Shown here piece after piece: positions 1-5,667 of a stretch of DNA of 5,667 nt (position 1 is its first letter; every line of letters starts with the position of its first letter). Origin of the DNA: an uncultured Coriobacteriales bacterium. GTDB lineage: Bacteria; Actinomycetota; Coriobacteriia; Coriobacteriales; UMGS124. Location of the stretch: contig CAKUKJ010000181.1 of NCBI GenBank assembly GCA_934662525.1, positions 1-5,667 of the forward strand. The letters are read 5' to 3'. Under the pieces are notes generated by a model. It did no database searches and was not told the origin of the DNA. It worked only from the letters and a program-made list of their open reading frames with translations. The translations under genes were made by a program, and so were the position numbers.

Positions 1-281
1 CTCCCGAGCTTATCAGCTGCCCTACATGCGCGCGCTGTCAGGTGGACATGATCCCCATTGCCCGCCAGGTAGAGGAGCGCCTACGGACGCTGAGCCTTCC
101 CATCTCGGTGGCTGTCATGGGATGCGAGGTCAACGGCCCCGGCGAGGCGAGGGGGGCCGACATAGGCGTCGCATGTTCCCGCGGCTCGGGCGCCATTTTC
201 TGCCATGGCGAGGTGGTGCGCCGCGTGCCGGCCGACCAGATAGTCGAGGCGCTCTTTACAGAGATAGCGTCGCGCTTCTGA
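1..281 (+). CDS. ispG: 4-hydroxy-3-methylbut-2-en-1-yl diphosphate synthase (IspG/GcpE), C-terminal part, 5' end outside window
   Basis: IspG is the [4Fe-4S] enzyme that reductively converts methylerythritol cyclodiphosphate to HMBPP, the penultimate step of the MEP isoprenoid pathway in the cytoplasm. Only about the last 92 codons are present; the first full codon begins at base 3 and TGA ends at 281. The fragment opens with ISCPTCARC and continues to GCEVNGPGEA, the two hallmarks of the family's C-terminal Fe-S domain. The cluster cysteines are the codons at 18-20, 27-29 and 123-125, and the ligand-type Glu is at 144-146. The spacings (3, 32 and 7 residues) fit the known E. coli Cys270/Cys273/Cys305/Glu312 arrangement. 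A further Cys (36-38) follows the CPTC motif, where other IspGs I recall have Thr or another residue. ProS starts 76 bases downstream on the same strand, a common pairing that often follows dxr and rseP. The assignment is very secure. Confidence 0.96.
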   Translation, partial: PELISCPTCARCQVDMIPIARQVEERLRTLSLPISVAVMGCEVNGPGEARGADIGVACSRGSGAIFCHGEVVRRVPADQIVEALFTEIASRF

Positions 282-301
282 CTGCAGGGAGACGCACTGG
301 C

Positions 302-324
302 CCCGCACTGCTAGAATATGCGGG
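302..324. repeat. Short dyad (CCCGCA-N11-TGCGGG) between ispG and proS
   Basis: Perfect 6-bp inverted repeat, arms 302-307 and 319-324, with an 11-base centre that contains the TAGAAT hexamer of the candidate proS promoter. It could be an operator, a small hairpin in an ispG-proS read-through transcript, or chance. No T-run follows directly, so it does not look like an intrinsic terminator. Confidence 0.4.
309..317 (+). promoter_or_regulatory. Candidate extended -10 promoter element for proS
   Basis: TGCTAGAAT matches the extended -10 pattern TGnTATAAT with one mismatch in the hexamer (312-317). No convincing -35 hexamer lies 15-19 bases upstream, which extended -10 promoters can tolerate. 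Transcription would start near 323-325, giving a leader of about 35 bases. ProS may equally be co-transcribed with ispG, since no terminator separates them. Confidence 0.4.
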
Positions 325-357
325 TTCACCATTTCCTTTGATTGGAGTTTTGCACTT

Positions 358-2073
358 ATGACCAGCTCGTACATGAGGATGTCTCGCCTGTATGCCCCCA
401 CGCTGCGCGAAGACCCGCAGGATGCCGACATCGCCAGCCACCGCCTGTTGCTGCGCGCCGGCTGCATTCGCAAGACCGCATCGGGCCTGTATTCCTATCT
501 GCCGCTTGCCTGGCGCTCGCTTCTCAAGATCGAGCAGATCGTGCGCGAGGAGATGGACGCCATCGATGGCCAGGAGGTCATGCTGCCCATCCTCACGCCT
601 GCTGAGTTCTGGCATCAGTCGGGCCGCTGGAACGATTACGGCCCCGAGCTCATGCGCATCTCCGACCGTCATGAGCGCGAGTTCTGCCTGGGCCCCACGC
701 ACGAGGAGACGTTCACCGACCTCGTGCGCAACGAGCTGCGCTCCTACAAGCAGCTGCCTGTGACGCTCTATCAGATTCAGGATAAGTTCCGCGACGAGGC
801 GCGCCCGCGTTTCGGCCTTTTGCGCGGCCGTGAGTTCATCATGAAGGACGCCTATTCCTTCCATGCCGACCGCGACAGCCTCCAGAAGACCTATGAGGAC
901 ATGAACGGCGCTTACGCCCGCGTGTGCGATCGCTGCGGCATCGAGTACGCCGCCGTTGAAGCGGACTCCGGCCAGATCGGCGGCAAGGTCACGACCGAGT
1001 TCATGGCCATTGCCGAGGCCGGCGAGGCCGAGCTCGTGTACTGCGAGTGCGGGTATGCCGCCGACGTCGAGGCCGCCGAGGCCCAGCCGCATCTGACGCT
1101 GTGCGAGGCCTCCTCGTGCGAGAAGGTCTACACGCCCAACTGCGGCACTATCGAAGACCTCGCGGCTTTCCTCAAGGTTCCTGCCACCGAGACCGTCAAG
1201 GCCTTTGCGCTTGTGGACTGCGAAGGCCGCGGTTGGGTTGTTTTCGTGCCCGGCGACCATGAGGTCAACGAGTGCGCGCTCGACCATCGCTTCGGCGAGT
1301 GGCACATGATGACCGAGGAGGAACTCGTCTCCTTCGGCCTCGTCAAGGGCTTCATCGGCCCCAAGGGCATCTCCGACAAGGTGAGCGTGCTTGCCGACGA
1401 GTCGCTGCGTGCCCAGAAGAAGTGGATCAGCGGCGCCAACGAGGTCGGCTACCACTTCGTCGCGGCCGAGTGCGGCGTTGACTTCCCCGAACCGGAGTAC
1501 GCCCATGTCGCGGCCGCTCAGGCCGGTGACAAGTGCCCGTGCTGCGGCAAGGACCTTTCCAGCGCCCGCGGCATCGAGATGGGCCAGACGTTCCAGCTCG
1601 GCACAAAGTACTCCGAGGCAATGGGAGCCACCTTTGCCGACGAGAACGGTCAGGAGCAGCCGTTCCTCATGGGCTGCTACGGTATCGGCGTGTCGCGCAC
1701 CCTTGCCGCTATCGTAGAGCAGCACAACGACGAGCACGGCATCGTGTGGCCCGTTTCCGTCGCGCCGTATGAGGTCGCGGTCATTCCTCTTGCCAGCGGC
1801 GACGATGTGCTCCAGCCCCTGGCGGAGAAGGTTGCCGCCGAGCTTGCCGAACTGGGCGTTGAGGTGGTGCTCGACGACCGCGATGAGCGTCCTGGCGTGA
1901 AGTTCGCCGACAATGACCTTATGGGCTTCCCGTACCAAGTCGTTATCGGCAAGAAGAGCGCAGCTGCCGGCAACGTCGAGCTCAAGTGCCGTGCCACAGG
2001 CGAGCGCTCTGTTGTTCCCGCTTCCGAGATTGCCGCCCAGCTCGCCGATGCCATCAAGGCGCAGAGGGCGTAG
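358..2073 (+). CDS. proS: Prolyl-tRNA synthetase (bacterial type with editing domain)
   Basis: Charges tRNA-Pro with proline using ATP (class II aminoacyl-tRNA synthetase, cytoplasmic). It has 571 residues, the usual length for the bacterial ProRS class. The N-terminal catalytic core carries the GPTHEE loop (112-117) and motif 2 with FRDEARPRFGLLRGREF (144-160); motif 3 is GCYGIGVSR (439-447). Between motifs 2 and 3 lies the INS editing domain, roughly 225-410, which deacylates Ala-tRNA-Pro. It retains the TVK lysine (Lys281, probably the counterpart of E. coli Lys279) and a GDHEVN motif. Cysteine pairs CEC (about 228-230) and CPCC (about 394-397) flank this domain, as in many relatives. The anticodon-binding domain starts at WPVSVAPYEV (464) and runs to the end. 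GGAG at 344-347, 10 bases before the ATG, selects this start; Met6 and Met8 are poorer options. The gene follows ispG and ends at a strong terminator. Confidence 0.98.
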   Translation: MTSSYMRMSRLYAPTLREDPQDADIASHRLLLRAGCIRKTASGLYSYLPLAWRSLLKIEQIVREEMDAIDGQEVMLPILTPAEFWHQSGRWNDYGPELMRISDRHEREFCLGPTHEETFTDLVRNELRSYKQLPVTLYQIQDKFRDEARPRFGLLRGREFIMKDAYSFHADRDSLQKTYEDMNGAYARVCDRCGIEYAAVEADSGQIGGKVTTEFMAIAEAGEAELVYCECGYAADVEAAEAQPHLTLCEASSCEKVYTPNCGTIEDLAAFLKVPATETVKAFALVDCEGRGWVVFVPGDHEVNECALDHRFGEWHMMTEEELVSFGLVKGFIGPKGISDKVSVLADESLRAQKKWISGANEVGYHFVAAECGVDFPEPEYAHVAAAQAGDKCPCCGKDLSSARGIEMGQTFQLGTKYSEAMGATFADENGQEQPFLMGCYGIGVSRTLAAIVEQHNDEHGIVWPVSVAPYEVAVIPLASGDDVLQPLAEKVAAELAELGVEVVLDDRDERPGVKFADNDLMGFPYQVVIGKKSAAAGNVELKCRATGERSVVPASEIAAQLADAIKAQRA

Positions 2074-2096
2074 GCTCTGCTCTTTATGGGATGTGC

Positions 2097-2138
2097 AAGA
2101 GGGCTGTTTCGGGGGTGACTCCAACAGCCCTCTTTTTC
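2097..2138 (+). terminator. Rho-independent terminator after proS
   Basis: Perfect 12-bp stem AAGAGGGCTGTT (2097-2108) with AACAGCCCTCTT (2123-2134), a 14-base loop that can add a few inner pairs, and a T-run TTTTT at 2133-2137. It lies 24 bases after the proS stop codon. Read on the minus strand, the hairpin is followed only by TT and then GCACAT, so it should act mainly in the proS direction. Confidence 0.93.
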
Positions 2139-2219
2139 TGGCCCGTTCGTTCCTCCCGATCTTTCGCGGCAATCAAGAGGGCGTCGCGATACTGAAATCC
2201 CTTGCGGCAGGCGGGAGAT

Positions 2220-3338
2220 TTAGCTGAGGGCAACTCCTCCGAGCCATCCCCAGCGCGGCGTGACGGTTGTGCCGTAGTAGCTGACCCAGCTGCCCAGGTC
2301 GATGGAACGAATATAGCCGATGTTGTCCATCACGGTGCCGCCTCCCACATAGATGCCTACGTGGCCGTAAATCTGACCGGCAGAGGTGTGCGGGTGCGAG
2401 GAGACCGCGACGATCATGCCGGGCTGAATCGAGCCTTGGTTGGACGAGTAGCACCATGAGGCATACATGTCGCACGCGTCGCCGCCGAAGTAGCCGATGC
2501 CGGCGTTGGTAAAGACGTTGGTGACCCATGCCGCGCAGTACCCGGCGCCGGGGGAGGGCGTGGAGTTGCACGCGCTTACCACCGCGCTTGCCGACGTGCC
2601 GCCATAGGCGCCCGATTGCTGCGCCTGTCGGGCGGCCTCAGCCGCAGCCTCCGCCTCGGCGGCCGCCTGCGCCTGGGCGATGAGCTCCTGGTTGTATTGC
2701 TCGGTGAGGGTCTGCACTTGTTCGTCGAGGTTTGCAAGCAGGTTGTAGGCGTCGCTCTGGCGTTGCTGCATCTCGGCAAGTTGCTGTTCTTGCTGGGCGC
2801 GCAGGCTCTCGAGCTCGGCCAGCTGGGCCTCGAGGTCGGACTCGTAAGCCTCGAGCTGCGCCTGCATGTCTTTGACCTGGGCGATGAGCTCGGCCTCGGC
2901 GTCGCTTACCTTGTTGAGGTAGTAAACGTTGCGGAAGAGCTCCTCGAAGTCGGCCGCGTTGAGGATGACGTCGATGGTTGCGGCCGAACCATGCTTGTAG
3001 CTGTTCGACACATAGGTCGCCAGGTCCTCTTGGGTTGCGGCGATCTGCGCTTTCGTGGCATCGATTTGCTGCTGGGTTTGGGCAATCTCGTCGTTTTTGG
3101 CCTCGATGGCGCCGAGGGTGACGTCAAGTTCTTGGCTGAGCTGCTGATACTCCCAAGCCAGCTCGTCGATTTGCGCCTGGACGGTCTCGTATTGTGCCTG
3201 CGCGTCGGCCAAGGCGGCGGCAGTGGCCTCTTCTGCATGGGCGGTTCGTGCGCCGCCCGCATACGCGCAAAGCGCTGCGCCCATTCCGGCCAGTTTCCCA
3301 AACAGTTTCCCGAACTCGCGGCGAGAGAGGAGAATCAT
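2220..3338 (-). CDS. Tat-exported coiled-coil peptidoglycan hydrolase, CwlO/PcsB-like N-terminus with CHAP (or NlpC/P60-like) catalytic domain
   Basis: Predicted secreted cysteine peptidase/amidase that cleaves peptidoglycan. It has 372 residues. Residues 1-35 form a signal peptide with SRREFGK (5-11), matching the twin-arginine consensus SRRxFxK, then a mildly hydrophobic stretch and an AHA site before Glu36. Residues about 37-240 are Gln/Glu/Ala-rich coiled coil, including a YKHGSAATIDVILNAADFEE segment (114-133) resembling the hinge region of PcsB/CwlO proteins. A Gly/Ser linker (about 241-250) leads to the catalytic domain: Cys268 in GYCAAWV, His326 in GHVGIY, and Asp338/Asn339 in VMDNIG as the likely active-site residues. 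Extra cysteines lie at 257, 289 and 296. In related systems the coiled coil couples activity to FtsEX; that is inference here. The open frame runs upstream through the tRNA gene, but the ATG at 3338 with GGAAGG before it is the credible start. The gene converges on proS and has no clear terminator of its own. Confidence 0.9.
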   Translation of the reverse strand: MILLSRREFGKLFGKLAGMGAALCAYAGGARTAHAEEATAAALADAQAQYETVQAQIDELAWEYQQLSQELDVTLGAIEAKNDEIAQTQQQIDATKAQIAATQEDLATYVSNSYKHGSAATIDVILNAADFEELFRNVYYLNKVSDAEAELIAQVKDMQAQLEAYESDLEAQLAELESLRAQQEQQLAEMQQRQSDAYNLLANLDEQVQTLTEQYNQELIAQAQAAAEAEAAAEAARQAQQSGAYGGTSASAVVSACNSTPSPGAGYCAAWVTNVFTNAGIGYFGGDACDMYASWCYSSNQGSIQPGMIVAVSSHPHTSAGQIYGHVGIYVGGGTVMDNIGYIRSIDLGSWVSYYGTTVTPRWGWLGGVALS

Positions 3339-3345
3339 CGGCCAA

Positions 3346-3351
3346 CCTTCC
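3346..3351 (-). promoter_or_regulatory. Ribosome binding site of the hydrolase gene
   Basis: GGAAGG lies 7 bases upstream of the ATG at 3338-3336 on the minus strand. It fixes the start, because the same frame stays open for 45 more codons back through the tRNA terminator and most of the tRNA gene, where translation would be meaningless. The signal peptide beginning directly at this ATG agrees. Confidence 0.8.
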
Positions 3352-3361
3352 GTTCGGCATG

Positions 3362-3392
3362 AAAAAGGCCGAGAGGCAAACCCCTCGGCCTT
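3362..3392 (-). terminator. Rho-independent terminator of the tRNA gene
   Basis: Read on the minus strand, AAGGCCGAGGGG (3392-3381) pairs with CCTCTCGGCCTT (3376-3365) across a TTTG tetraloop. This gives a 12-bp stem with one G-U pair, ending in a T-run at 3366-3362. It begins 11 bases after the tRNA CCA end. Its T-run ends only about 10 bases before the GGAAGG ribosome binding site of the hydrolase gene, so it also lies in that gene's leader. On the plus strand no T-run follows it. Confidence 0.9.
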
Positions 3393-3403
3393 GGCAAAAG
3401 CAA

Positions 3404-3479
3404 TGGTGGGCCCAGCAGGATTCGAACCCGCAACATAGGGATTATGAGTCCCCCGCGCTAACCGTTGCGCCATAGGCCC
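3404..3479 (-). tRNA. tRNA with CAU anticodon, probably tRNA-Ile2 (lysidine type)
   Basis: A 76-base cloverleaf with encoded CCA (3406-3404). The acceptor GGGCCTA pairs with TGGGCCC (one G-U). The D stem is GCGC/GCGC with G18-G19 present, the anticodon stem is GGGGA/TCCCT, the loop is CTCATAA (anticodon bases 3446-3444), the variable loop has 5 bases, and the T arm is GCGGG-TTCGAAT-CCTGC. It is not an initiator, because position 1-72 is a G-C pair and the anticodon stem lacks the three terminal G-C pairs. Isoleucine identity is favoured over elongator Met by A73 and by the C4-G69/C5-G68 pairs that TilS is known to recognise. The acceptor arm is also nearly the one I recall for actinobacterial tRNA-Ile(GAU). 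If so, C34 becomes lysidine and the tRNA reads AUA. Automated annotation may call it Met. The tRNA itself is certain; the Ile2 identity is about 0.7. Confidence 0.95.
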
Positions 3480-3490
3480 ATGAGGTTCTC

Positions 3491-3517
3491 AGTATACCAT
3501 ATGCGGCTTGTCCTCAA
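3491..3517 (-). promoter_or_regulatory. Promoter of the tRNA gene
   Basis: On the minus strand, TTGAGG (3517-3512) is followed after 15 bases by TATACT (3496-3491). TGG immediately before the hexamer makes it an extended -10 as well. Transcription would begin near 3484, about 5 bases before the tRNA 5' end, leaving a very short leader. The spacer is short, but the extended -10 compensates. Confidence 0.65.
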
Positions 3518-3651
3518 CTTCATATCGACCAGTCTTCACTTCAAAGCCGTTTTGTGGCGTGCACACACGACGATTGAGATGCGGTCGAGTTGGCAGTTTG
3601 ACCCGTCGCCCTATCTCCGTACTTCTTCTAGAGCCGCGCGTATCCGGGTAT

Positions 3652-3669
3652 GGGGTGGGGGCGGGTGGG
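3652..3669 (+). other. Candidate G-quadruplex: four G-tracts with single-base loops
   Basis: The plus strand reads GGGG-T-GGGGG-C-GGG-T-GGG, four runs of at least three G separated by one base each, the pattern expected to fold into very stable parallel quadruplexes. A fifth GGG lies nearby at 3646-3648. It is on the coding strand of the ABC-F gene, 68 bases before its start codon, immediately upstream of A/T-rich -10-like hexamers. The motif is seen directly; folding and function are inferred. Confidence 0.7.
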
Positions 3670-3713
3670 TTATAGTTGTTGCGATATATTTCCACGGCTG
3701 CAAATGCCACCCG
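3662..3713. repeat. Inverted repeat upstream of the ABC-F gene, sharing an arm with the G-run
   Basis: Perfect 7-bp arms CGGGTGG (3662-3668) and CCACCCG (3707-3713) enclose 38 bases, within which TTGC (3679-3682) and GCAA (3700-3703) can form an inner stem. The left arm uses two of the four G-tracts, so hairpin and quadruplex would exclude each other. Both A/T-rich -10 candidates lie in the enclosed segment, so it could act as an operator or, if transcribed, as a leader structure. Confidence 0.45.
3671..3690 (+). promoter_or_regulatory. Weak candidate -10 region for the ABC-F gene
   Basis: Two hexamers, TATAGT (3671-3676) and TATATT (3685-3690), each match TATAAT at five of six positions. 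Neither has a recognisable -35 at the right distance; that position is occupied by the G-run. A TTGACC at 3598-3603 has no good -10 partner. This is the only A/T-rich patch in the spacer facing the gene, hence the low-confidence call. Confidence 0.3.
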
Positions 3714-3737
3714 TGACGAAGATTGGAATATGGCCGC

Positions 3738-5667
3738 ATGATCGTACAGGTCGACAAGCTCACAAAGTCCTTCGGTGGTCGCACGCTTTTCAGCGACGCT
3801 TCGTTTCAGATAAACGCGCACGAGCGCTATGCCTTGGTTGGGCCTAATGGCGCGGGCAAGACCACAATGCTCAAGATGATCATGGGCGTCGAGGCGCCTG
3901 ATTCGGGCAACGTCTACTTTGCCAAGAACACCTCGGTGGGATACCTTGAGCAGGAGGCCATCGAGATTTCCGGTCGGTCGGTGCTCGAAGAGGTGCTTTC
4001 TTCGGCTACCGAGATACGGGCGCTTGAGAAGCGCATAGCGGAGCTCGAGCACCTGTTGGGCGACCCCGCTCACGAGCAAGACCACGAGCAGCTGCTTGAG
4101 GAGTACGGGCGTGCTCGCAACCGTTTCGAGGCTGCAGACGGCTACGAGATCGAGCCCCATGCCAAGTCCATCCTTACCGGCCTAGGCTTTTCCATCGAGG
4201 ACCTCTCGCGCGACGTTGCCGAGTTCTCTGGCGGCTGGCAGATGCGTATCCAGCTCTCCAAGCTGCTTCTCCGCCATCCCGACGTCTTGTTGCTTGACGA
4301 GCCCACCAACCACCTCGACTTGGCAAGCGTTCGTTGGCTTGAGAGCTTTCTGTCGAGCTATGACGGCGCCATCCTCATCGTGAGCCACGACCGCGCTTTC
4401 CTCGACGGCATGGTCAACCACGTGGCCGCCATCGAGCATGGTAAGCTTACCGTTTATGTGGGCAACTACTCATCCTACATCGAGCAGCGCGAGGCGGCTC
4501 TGGAGCAGCTCAAGGCCGCCAAAGCCGAGCAAGACCGCGAAATAGCCCATCTTGAGGAGTTCATCGAGAAATTCCGCTACAAGGCGACGAAGGCACGCCA
4601 GGCTCAGGATCGCATCAAGAAGCTTGACAAGCTTATGGCCGAGCGCATCGTGTTGCCCGAGCAGCAGAAGAAGGTCCATTTCCATTTCCCCCAGCCGCCT
4701 CGAACATCTGACCTTGTACTTGAACTCAAGCATGTTGCCAAGAGCTATGGCGACAAGCATGTATACTCTGACGTTTCACTTAAACTTTATCGTGGTGAGC
4801 GCGTTGCCCTTGTCGGTCCCAACGGTGCGGGCAAGTCCACGCTCATGAAGATGATTGCCGGCGACCAGGCGCCTGATGCGGGCACCCGCAAACTGGGCGA
4901 CCACGTGAGCGTCGCCTATTATGCCCAGCATCAGCTCGAAGAGCTCGACGCCAAGAACACTGTAATGCAGGAGATGGATCGCTCCGCAGCCGGTTGGACC
5001 TCTTCCGAGGAACGCCAGCTGCTCGGCGCCTTCCTTTTCAAGGGCGACGACATCGACAAGAAGGTCTCAGTGCTCTCCGGCGGTGAGAAGGCGCGCCTGG
5101 CGCTGGCAAAGATGCTTGTGGCCCCCACGCCGCTTCTGTGCCTCGACGAGCCCACAAACCACCTTGACATCGACTCGGTCGACATCCTCGAGGAAGCCTT
5201 GTCCCAGTTCGACGGCACCATCGTGCTCATCTCGCACGACCGCCATCTCATTCGAGCCGTGGCCAACCGCATCGTGGAGGTCAAAGACGGCCAGATCACC
5301 GTGTATGACGGCGATTATGACTACTACCTTTGGAAGTCGGAGCAAATGACGGGGCAGGCCCCTCAGCCTGCCCGTGACGGGAGGGCCTCCGGCGGCAAGC
5401 AGGCGGCCTCCAAACAGGCGCCGTCCGCAACGCAGGAACGTCAGACGGGCGGCAACTATCGCTCGCGCGACCAGCGCAAGGCCGAGGCTGCTGCAAAGGC
5501 CGAGGTCGCACGCCGCTTTGCCGATGAGAAGCGCCGGCTTTCCAAGGTTGAGAAGGAAATGTCGGCGGCCCAGAAGCGCCATGCCGAGCTTGTCGAGATG
5601 ATGTCGTCCAACGACCTCTACGACGATAAGGCGGCCTTCGACAAAGCTATGGACGAGTACTCCAAGC
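3738..5667 (+). CDS. ABC-F family ATPase (YdiF/Uup-like), 3' end outside window
   Basis: Soluble, duplicated ABC ATPase without membrane segments. The ABC-F family acts on ribosomes, in elongation, rescue or antibiotic protection. At least 643 residues are present and no stop is reached. ABC1 has Walker [10 protein letters not shown] (35-43), Q-loop Gln72, signature SGGWQ (164-168), DEPTNHLD (187-194) and a SHDR H-loop. A basic helical linker of about 70 residues (from about 250) contains the family-typical [16 protein letters not shown]2 has Walker [10 protein letters not shown] (360-368), signature LSGGEK (446-451), DEPTNHLD (470-477) and SHDR. Both catalytic Glu residues (188, 471) are intact. 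A Gln/Ala/Gly-rich linker (about 535-573) then leads into a charged coiled coil cut by the window edge. ATG 3738 gives the family-typical [14 protein letters not shown] start; the Shine-Dalgarno is weak (GGA at 3725-3727), and an in-frame TTG at 3723 is a lesser alternative. The exact subfamily and any resistance role cannot be settled here. Confidence 0.95.
   Translation, partial: MIVQVDKLTKSFGGRTLFSDASFQINAHERYALVGPNGAGKTTMLKMIMGVEAPDSGNVYFAKNTSVGYLEQEAIEISGRSVLEEVLSSATEIRALEKRIAELEHLLGDPAHEQDHEQLLEEYGRARNRFEAADGYEIEPHAKSILTGLGFSIEDLSRDVAEFSGGWQMRIQLSKLLLRHPDVLLLDEPTNHLDLASVRWLESFLSSYDGAILIVSHDRAFLDGMVNHVAAIEHGKLTVYVGNYSSYIEQREAALEQLKAAKAEQDREIAHLEEFIEKFRYKATKARQAQDRIKKLDKLMAERIVLPEQQKKVHFHFPQPPRTSDLVLELKHVAKSYGDKHVYSDVSLKLYRGERVALVGPNGAGKSTLMKMIAGDQAPDAGTRKLGDHVSVAYYAQHQLEELDAKNTVMQEMDRSAAGWTSSEERQLLGAFLFKGDDIDKKVSVLSGGEKARLALAKMLVAPTPLLCLDEPTNHLDIDSVDILEEALSQFDGTIVLISHDRHLIRAVANRIVEVKDGQITVYDGDYDYYLWKSEQMTGQAPQPARDGRASGGKQAASKQAPSATQERQTGGNYRSRDQRKAEAAAKAEVARRFADEKRRLSKVEKEMSAAQKRHAELVEMMSSNDLYDDKAAFDKAMDEYSK

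Noticed and set aside
256..2172. 638-codon open frame on the minus strand, longer than proS itself
   Set aside because: It lies antisense to all of proS in GC-rich, GNN-biased sequence, which suppresses minus-strand stops. The translation is Leu/Gly/Ala/Val-rich without a recognisable domain, whereas proS has every family motif.
2153..2217. CTCCCG/CGGGAG and TCGCG/CGCGA inverted repeats between proS and the hydrolase gene
   Set aside because: Arms of 5-6 bp with long loops and no T-run; expected by chance in GC-rich DNA and not good enough for a terminator.
3240..3300. Possible lipoprotein signal (Cys24 in GAALCAYAG)
   Set aside because: AALC does not fit the lipobox well (Leu at -1 instead of Gly/Ala/Ser), and an AHA signal peptidase I site follows downstream.
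2616..3362. 248-codon Leu-rich open frame on the plus strand opposite the hydrolase
   Set aside because: It is the mirror of the Gln/Glu/Ala-rich coiled coil (CAG and GAG read as CTG and CTC). Apparent leucine periodicity is only the reflected heptad pattern.
3339..3473. 45-codon N-terminal extension of the hydrolase
   Set aside because: It would translate the tRNA gene and its terminator. The ATG at 3338 has a good ribosome binding site and begins a complete Tat signal peptide.
3404..3479. tRNA gene as an integration site for a mobile element
   Set aside because: No integrase, no repeated tRNA 3' end and no foreign-looking genes are present on either side; both neighbours look like ordinary chromosomal genes.
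3489..4160. 223-codon minus-strand frame across the ABC-F start
   Set aside because: Antisense to conserved ABC-F motifs and running into the tRNA promoter; no domain recognised.

Overview
The window is about 60% GC by eye and densely coding. Its gene content and protein style suggest a Coriobacteriia-like actinobacterium (Collinsella/Olsenella/Eggerthella type). The clues are an ispG-proS pair, a bacterial-type ProRS, a tRNA with encoded CCA, and a coiled-coil cell-wall hydrolase with a CHAP-like C-terminus of a kind common in that class. This placement is an inference from recognition, not from a search.

Layout. (1) 1-281 (+) is the 3' end of ispG, with the Fe-S cysteine motif intact. (2) 358-2073 (+) is complete proS, preceded by an extended -10-like element inside a small dyad and followed by a strong intrinsic terminator at 2097-2138. 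(3) 2220-3338 (-) is a convergent gene for a secreted CwlO/PcsB-like peptidoglycan hydrolase with a clear twin-arginine signal peptide. (4) 3404-3479 (-) is a CAU-anticodon tRNA, most likely tRNA-Ile2 (the lysidine-modified type). It has its own promoter (3491-3517) and its own intrinsic terminator (3362-3392). That terminator ends just upstream of the hydrolase ribosome binding site. (5) 3480-3737 is a non-coding divergent spacer. It holds the tRNA promoter and a striking four-tract G-run (candidate G-quadruplex, 3652-3669) that overlaps one arm of an inverted repeat. (6) 3738-5667 (+) is a two-domain ABC-F ATPase (YdiF/Uup-like), cut by the window end.

The functional theme is translation (proS, tRNA-Ile2, ABC-F), flanked by isoprenoid synthesis (ispG) and cell-wall remodelling. 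I do not see a new multi-gene system, mobile element, CRISPR array or phage gene. The most interesting material is regulatory: the G-run/inverted-repeat leader of the ABC-F gene, and the tRNA terminator sitting between the only recognisable promoter and the Tat-exported hydrolase.
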